Positions 32,617 through 33,994 of a stretch of 33,994 nucleotides of DNA are shown here, piece after piece. A program made the translations under genes and the position numbers. This stretch comes from Pseudomonadota bacterium (GTDB lineage: Bacteria > Pseudomonadota > Gammaproteobacteria > Burkholderiales > Thiobacillaceae). Position 1 is the first letter of the stretch, and each line of letters starts with the position of its first letter. The stretch is taken from NCBI GenBank assembly GCA_030690985.1, contig JAUYFG010000173.1, positions 1-33,994 of the forward strand, in the 5' to 3' direction. Under the pieces are notes generated by a model. That model made no database searches and was not told the origin of the DNA. It worked only from the letters and a program-made list of their open reading frames with translations.

Positions 32617-33458
32617 ATCCGTGTCTTGTCGAGGCTTTGCGAAACACGCAACACAGTGATTCCGTAGGGTGGATAAGCGAAGCGCATCCACCATTGACGG
32701 CGAAGGTGGTGGATGCGCTTCGCTTATCCACCCTACCGCTTCTGTTCGCTTTGGTCGCCGGTAACGCCCTCGCTGCGGACCTCCCCGCCACACTCGACTG
32801 GTCCGGCCGTATCAGCCTCACCTTGCCGGTCGCCGGCGTGATCGAACAAGTCAACGTCCAGGCCGGCCAGACGGTGAAAAAGGACGAACTGCTCGCCGCC
32901 CTCAACCCCACCTTGTTCAAAGCCGGCATCGCCGAAACACGCGCCGATCTCGACCGTTTCACGCAAGAAGAAGCCGACGCCAGCCGCGACCTCGACCGGG
33001 TCAAGGAGCTCTACGCGCGCACCGTCTCCTCCACCACCGAACTCGACGCCGCCAAACTGCGTCATGCCCGCGCCCAGGCCGGGCTGGCCGCCGCCCAGGC
33101 ACGGGTGGAAAAAGCCCGCCGTCTGCTCGTCGAATCGGAACTGCGCGCCCCCTTCGCCGCCATCATCCTCGCCCGCCACGGCGAACCCGGTCTGGTCATC
33201 ACCTCCCCCTGCCAACCCGCCGCCGTCGTCAGCGTCGCCCGTGCCGACGAATGGCTGGCACGCGCCCCCATCGAAGCCGCCCAGGCCGCCAACCTGCGCC
33301 TCGGCGAAGAAGCCGGCGTACAGATCGCCGGCCAGAGCATCAAAGGCCGCATCCGCGCAATCACTGCGCAACCGGAAGGCCGCGCCCTCCTCGACGTCGC
33401 CCTCCCGCGCAACCCCGGCACCTATGCCGGTCAGGCCGCCAGCATTCACCTGCCCTGA
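32613..33458 (+). CDS. Periplasmic adaptor (membrane fusion) protein with a repeat inside its leader
   Basis: The 281-residue protein has a lipoyl half (LPVAGVIEQVNVQAGQTVKK), a short alpha-hairpin (TRADLDRFTQEEADASRDLD ... RVEKARRLLVESELRAPFA) and a beta-barrel part, as in small RND-type adaptors. The start at 32613 has GGAGG and overlaps the previous stop. Between this start and the hydrophobic leader (LSTLPLLFALVAGNALAA) lies a palindromic repeat (32664-32736), translated as VGWISEAHPPLTAKVVDALR. Thus the first 40 or so residues include repeat-derived sequence; a GTG at 32707 or 32710 (VVDALRLSTLPLLF) would give a leader of normal length. No pump gene follows. Confidence 0.88.
   Translation: MNPCLVEALRNTQHSDSVGWISEAHPPLTAKVVDALRLSTLPLLFALVAGNALAADLPATLDWSGRISLTLPVAGVIEQVNVQAGQTVKKDELLAALNPTLFKAGIAETRADLDRFTQEEADASRDLDRVKELYARTVSSTTELDAAKLRHARAQAGLAAAQARVEKARRLLVESELRAPFAAIILARHGEPGLVITSPCQPAAVVSVARADEWLARAPIEAAQAANLRLGEEAGVQIAGQSIKGRIRAITAQPEGRALLDVALPRNPGTYAGQAASIHLP
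32664..32736. repeat. Palindromic repeat with perfect 29-bp arms inside the adaptor gene
   Basis: The arms at 32664-32692 and 32708-32736 (beginning GTAGGGTGGATAAGCGAAGC) are exact complements, with a 15-nt loop. Such GTAGGGTGGATAAGCG..GCATCCACC palindromes are common between genes of proteobacteria; this one lies within the coding frame. Confidence 0.92.
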
Positions 33459-33506
33459 GTCGCGCCTCCCGGCGCCGCGCGATCGAGTCCCGAGACGACT
33501 GGGGGA

Positions 33507-33938
33507 TTACGCGGCGCGATTCGCCTTGCCCACCCGATACGCCGCCAACAAGGCCGCCTTGAGATCTGAGTGGCCATCCAGATCGCGCACCCCCAGCGTC
33601 CGCTCCGCGATCTCTCTGACGACTTGCAAGTCCTGTTCCTCGCGCCAATCCCGCTCGAACCGAGACCAGTCGAAGCAACCGTCATGGCAACTTTGCGCCG
33701 CCACTCCGGTGGCATCGGAGAACACGATCTCGTGCGACTCCATGACTTCATAAAGGTAGGAATAAGGATCGATGCCGCCGGTCCTTGCCAGGAGCAGATG
33801 GAAATTCGGCACCTCCCCGACGTAGCTATCCAGGTCGATGGTGGCATCGAGTTCGTAACCGGTCTTTAACACCTCCTCCCCAAAATTTCTCTGTTTTGCG
33901 TGAGATACATGATGTAACTCATTGATTATTTGTTTCAT
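33507..33938 (-). CDS. Hypothetical protein, family not recognised
   Basis: The ATG at 33938 gives 143 residues (an in-frame TTG lies one codon earlier). The protein is soluble and acidic, with no signal peptide or membrane segment. It has a Trp/Asp/Glu-rich centre (CFDWSRFERDWREEQDLQVV) and a C-terminal helix (LKAALLAAYRVGKANRAA). I do not recognise it. Its 5' part and upstream region (33880-33994) are clearly more AT-rich than the rest of the window, which could mean recent acquisition or a promoter region. It is convergent with the adaptor gene, with a 48-bp gap. Confidence 0.6.
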   Translation of the reverse strand: MKQIINELHHVSHAKQRNFGEEVLKTGYELDATIDLDSYVGEVPNFHLLLARTGGIDPYSYLYEVMESHEIVFSDATGVAAQSCHDGCFDWSRFERDWREEQDLQVVREIAERTLGVRDLDGHSDLKAALLAAYRVGKANRAA

Positions 33939-33994
33939 CAACCCGGCAATTCATTTTGTTGTGCCATAATATTTTTACTGGCAAGGCTTTTTCC

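Overview
The window is high-GC, densely packed chromosomal DNA and reads as a betaproteobacterium, probably in the Nitrosomonadales/Thiobacillus-Sulfuricella neighbourhood. This is an inference from gene order (prs-tRNA-Gln-ispE-lolB-TPR lipoprotein; ftsY-ftsE-ftsX with rpoH; paired M16 peptidases-rsmD-coaD-ferredoxin), from a PEP-CTERM protein, and from a CIRCE operator in front of rpoH. No rRNA genes, prophage, CRISPR array or complete transposase gene were found.

Layout. 1-3570: an accessory, repeat-rich stretch with a short secreted ORF, a PEP-CTERM protein, a nudB-like Nudix hydrolase, palindromic repeats and a 354-bp non-autonomous transposable element with clean ends. 3570-10271 (minus strand): housekeeping genes ychF, pth, rplY, prs, tRNA-Gln, ispE, lolB and a TPR lipoprotein. 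10439-13332 (plus): mutM and a dynamin-like GTPase. 13473-17096: molybdenum cofactor genes, with moaE-moaD-moeA-mobB on minus and moaA divergent on plus; a ModE-like palindrome lies between them. 17160-18351: a 34-residue membrane protein gene whose 3' end is duplicated around a palindromic repeat, then rpoH under a perfect CIRCE site. 18412-20992: a decayed island between rpoH and ftsX. It holds a frameshifted FhaC/ShlB-type transporter remnant, a vapBC toxin-antitoxin pair, an FhaB-type leader fused in frame to a sulfotransferase-like fragment, and several REP-like palindromes. 21004-23635: ftsX, ftsE, ftsY. 23718-27795: two M16 peptidases, rsmD, coaD and a ferredoxin. 27877-28037: a 161-bp element with terminal inverted repeats, placed immediately after a stop codon. 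28038-30306: a PilZ-domain protein and a YqhA-type membrane protein. 30355-33458: an operon of two periplasmic thioredoxin-fold proteins, a TolC-like outer-membrane protein and a periplasmic adaptor, with no inner-membrane pump before the strand changes. 33507-33938: an unrecognised protein.

The most striking theme is the density and diversity of palindromic elements and how they sit relative to genes. Two unrelated palindrome families have inserted between the Shine-Dalgarno/ATG and the signal-peptide core of two different exported proteins (second M16 peptidase and efflux adaptor), keeping the frame open both times. A third palindrome is bracketed by a 34-bp duplication of a gene's end. Two more lie in successive copies of a roughly 100-bp duplication inside the sulfotransferase remnant. 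One REP arm is found, as an identical 19-mer, inside ispE. Together these suggest ongoing spread of small palindromic elements that often use or tolerate coding sequence.
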